In this document: positions 7,215-8,354 of the stretch, piece by piece | Layout of the letters: each line of letters starts with the position of its first letter | Numbering within the stretch: position 1 is the first letter of the stretch | DNA from: Acetobacteraceae bacterium | GTDB taxonomy: Bacteria; Pseudomonadota; Alphaproteobacteria; Acetobacterales; Acetobacteraceae | DNA length: 8,354 nucleotides | Assembly (NCBI GenBank): GCA_030039695.1 | Contig: JASHVB010000355.1 | Location: 1-8,354 of the forward strand | Direction of reading: 5' to 3' | Position numbers and translations under genes: made by a program | The notes under the pieces: model-generated | What the model saw: the letters and a program-made list of their open reading frames with translations, nothing else | The model's database searches: none | Told to the model about the DNA's origin: nothing

Positions 7215-7222
7215 AGTCCGTA

Positions 7223-8354
7223 ATGCCTCTCGATGTTTACCCGAGCGTCTGCACGCTCGACTGTCCCGACACTTGCAGTCTGAGCGTCACCGTCGAGGAC
7301 GGCCGCATCACCAGGGTGCGCGGCTCCGAGGCGCTGGCCTACACCGCCGGCGTGATTTGCAACAAGGTCGCACAGGATATGGCGGCGTTCGTACACGGAC
7401 CACATCGCCTGCTGCACCCGCTGCGCCGCACCGGCGCGAAAGGCGCCGGAGAGTTCACGCGCATTTCGTGGGACGAAGCACTGGACGAAATCCACGCGCG
7501 CGTGGCCGAAGTGATCAACCGCTGGGGGCCGCAAGCGGTGACCCCGCTGAACTACGCCGGTCCGCACGGCTTCCTGTCCGGCGACAGCATGTCGCTGCGG
7601 TTCTTTCATCGGCTTGGCGCCAGCAAGGTTTATCGTCGCTCCCTATGCGGCGGCGTGCGCAGTGAGGCCTGGGCTGGCACCTATGGCGCGGTCGCCGGCG
7701 CGCCGCCCGAGATTGCGGAAACCGCGGCGCTGAATGTCCTGTGGGGCAACAACGCCACCGTCACGAACCTGCATCTGGTGCGCTGCGTCCGCAAGGCAAA
7801 GCGCCGGGGCGGACGGCTCGCGGTGGTCGATCCGTTCCGCACCAAGATCGCCGAACAAGCGGATCTGCACTTACAGCCGATGCCCGGAACAGACACGGTG
7901 CTGGCCTGGGCGGTTGCCACAGAGTTGGAGCGGGCAGGCGCATTTGATGCGGCGTTCGTCGCGCAGCATGTCCTCGGTGCGGCGGAGTTCATGGCGCTGG
8001 CTCGCGAATGGCCGGCGGCGCGTGCCGCCGACCTATGCGGCGTACCGGCGCGGGACATCGTCACGTTCGCGCGCTGGCTGGCCGAGGCCGATCCGCTGGT
8101 TCTTGCTCCCGGCAACGGTCTGGAACGCGGCCGCAACGGCGGCAGCGGCATCCGCGCCGCGATCGCTCTGCCGGCACTGCTCGGCAAGCTGGGCAAGGGG
8201 CACGGCATCGTGCTGGGCGCTGGCAACTCGTTTCCCAAGAGCGTAGCAAAGCTGACCCGGCCGGACCTGGCGCCGCCAGAAACACGAACGTTGAACCTTA
8301 TCGAGATTGGCCGGCATCTCGACACGGACGACATCGATCCGCCGCTGCGCGCGG
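7223..8354 (+). CDS. Molybdopterin-dependent oxidoreductase (DMSO reductase family), N-terminal part; 3' truncated by window
   Basis: The frame runs open from the ATG at 7223 to the window edge (377 full codons); related enzymes have about 650-800 residues, so roughly half is seen. The N-terminus carries a 4Fe-4S motif, C10-x3-C14-x3-C18 within VCTLDCPDTCSL and C46 in GVICNK, as in the 'CPHDCPDTC' branch of bis-MGD enzymes. ISWDEALDEI (81-90) is the usual 'isWdEAld.ia' helix. SLCGG (140-144) puts C142 in the region where related enzymes carry the Mo-ligating residue. MGD-binding features are LWGNN (173-177), RGGRLAVVDPFRTKIAEQAD (195-214) and PGTDTVLAWA (221-230). APGNGLERGRNGG (295-307) and LLGKLGKGHG (319-328) follow the family order. 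There is no twin-arginine signal or hydrophobic N-terminus, so it should be cytoplasmic. It would use a molybdenum cofactor for two-electron redox chemistry; the substrate (such as formate, a sulfur or N-oxide compound, or an organic acid) is unknown. No electron-transfer partner is visible in the window. Confidence 0.9.
   Translation, partial: MPLDVYPSVCTLDCPDTCSLSVTVEDGRITRVRGSEALAYTAGVICNKVAQDMAAFVHGPHRLLHPLRRTGAKGAGEFTRISWDEALDEIHARVAEVINRWGPQAVTPLNYAGPHGFLSGDSMSLRFFHRLGASKVYRRSLCGGVRSEAWAGTYGAVAGAPPEIAETAALNVLWGNNATVTNLHLVRCVRKAKRRGGRLAVVDPFRTKIAEQADLHLQPMPGTDTVLAWAVATELERAGAFDAAFVAQHVLGAAEFMALAREWPAARAADLCGVPARDIVTFARWLAEADPLVLAPGNGLERGRNGGSGIRAAIALPALLGKLGKGHGIVLGAGNSFPKSVAKLTRPDLAPPETRTLNLIEIGRHLDTDDIDPPLRA

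Larger units (their letters stand above)
6996..7222. other. Intergenic region with terminator-like hairpin and palindromic repeat
   Basis: These 227 bases separate two plus-strand genes and contain no supportable coding sequence. From left to right they hold a terminator-like hairpin (7008-7031), a palindromic element of about 70 bases (7032-7102), a GGCCGGCC 8-mer at about 7114-7121, and the ribosome binding site of the molybdoenzyme. A TTGACA hexamer at 7100-7105 could be a -35 box, but nothing resembling TATAAT is found 16-18 bases further on. Separate transcription of the downstream gene is therefore likely from the spacing but not shown by a promoter. Confidence 0.5.

Noticed and set aside
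7180..7665. Open frame of 161 codons on the plus strand overlapping the molybdoenzyme start
   Set aside because: It is an Arg-rich frame-shifted shadow; the frame from 7223 carries the Fe-S cysteines and MGD motifs and continues to the window end.
1..8354. CRISPR array, tandem repeats, tRNA genes, insertion sequence or retroelement
   Set aside because: I looked for regularly spaced direct repeats, cloverleaf-like stretches, transposase or reverse transcriptase motifs and long terminal inverted repeats, and found none beyond the palindromic element described.

Overview
This GC-rich window is dense with genes whose codons strongly favour G or C in the third position. That suits a free-living proteobacterium. 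An alphaproteobacterium such as a member of the Acetobacteraceae or a rhizobium-like group is my guess, from overall style and gene content only. There are no rRNA or tRNA genes, no CRISPR arrays, no transposases and no phage genes.

Layout. (1) Bases 1-326 (+) hold the 3' end of a luciferase-like (LLM class) flavin-dependent oxidoreductase. (2) Bases 327-480 are a convergent gap with GC-rich hairpins. (3) On the minus strand, a 1273-residue HyuA-HyuB fusion of the hydantoinase/5-oxoprolinase family (2102-5923) is followed 13 bases later by an OPT-type membrane transporter (481-2088). The two look like one operon. (4) Bases 5924-6014 are a 91-base divergent promoter region with a perfect 15-base odd palindrome. 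(5) Bases 6015-6995 (+) encode a D-2-hydroxyacid dehydrogenase with its catalytic Arg/Glu/His set intact. (6) Bases 6996-7222 are non-coding and hold a terminator-like hairpin, then an imperfect palindromic element of about 70 bases that looks like a dispersed bacterial repeat. (7) From 7223 to the right edge (+) is the N-terminal part of a molybdopterin-guanine-dinucleotide/Fe-S oxidoreductase, led by a perfect AGGAGG ribosome binding site.

The genes look like an accessory catabolic island. The OPT protein could import a small peptide or amide-like compound, and HyuAB could open a cyclic amide (5-oxoproline or a hydantoin-like ring) at the cost of ATP. The flavin oxidoreductase, the 2-hydroxyacid dehydrogenase and the molybdoenzyme could supply redox steps. 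Family assignments are well supported by motifs; the substrates and the shared pathway are inference. I found no convincing new defence, mobile or RNA-based system. The most noteworthy items are the HyuA-HyuB fusion coupled to an OPT transporter, the palindrome in the divergent promoter and the dispersed-repeat-like palindrome.
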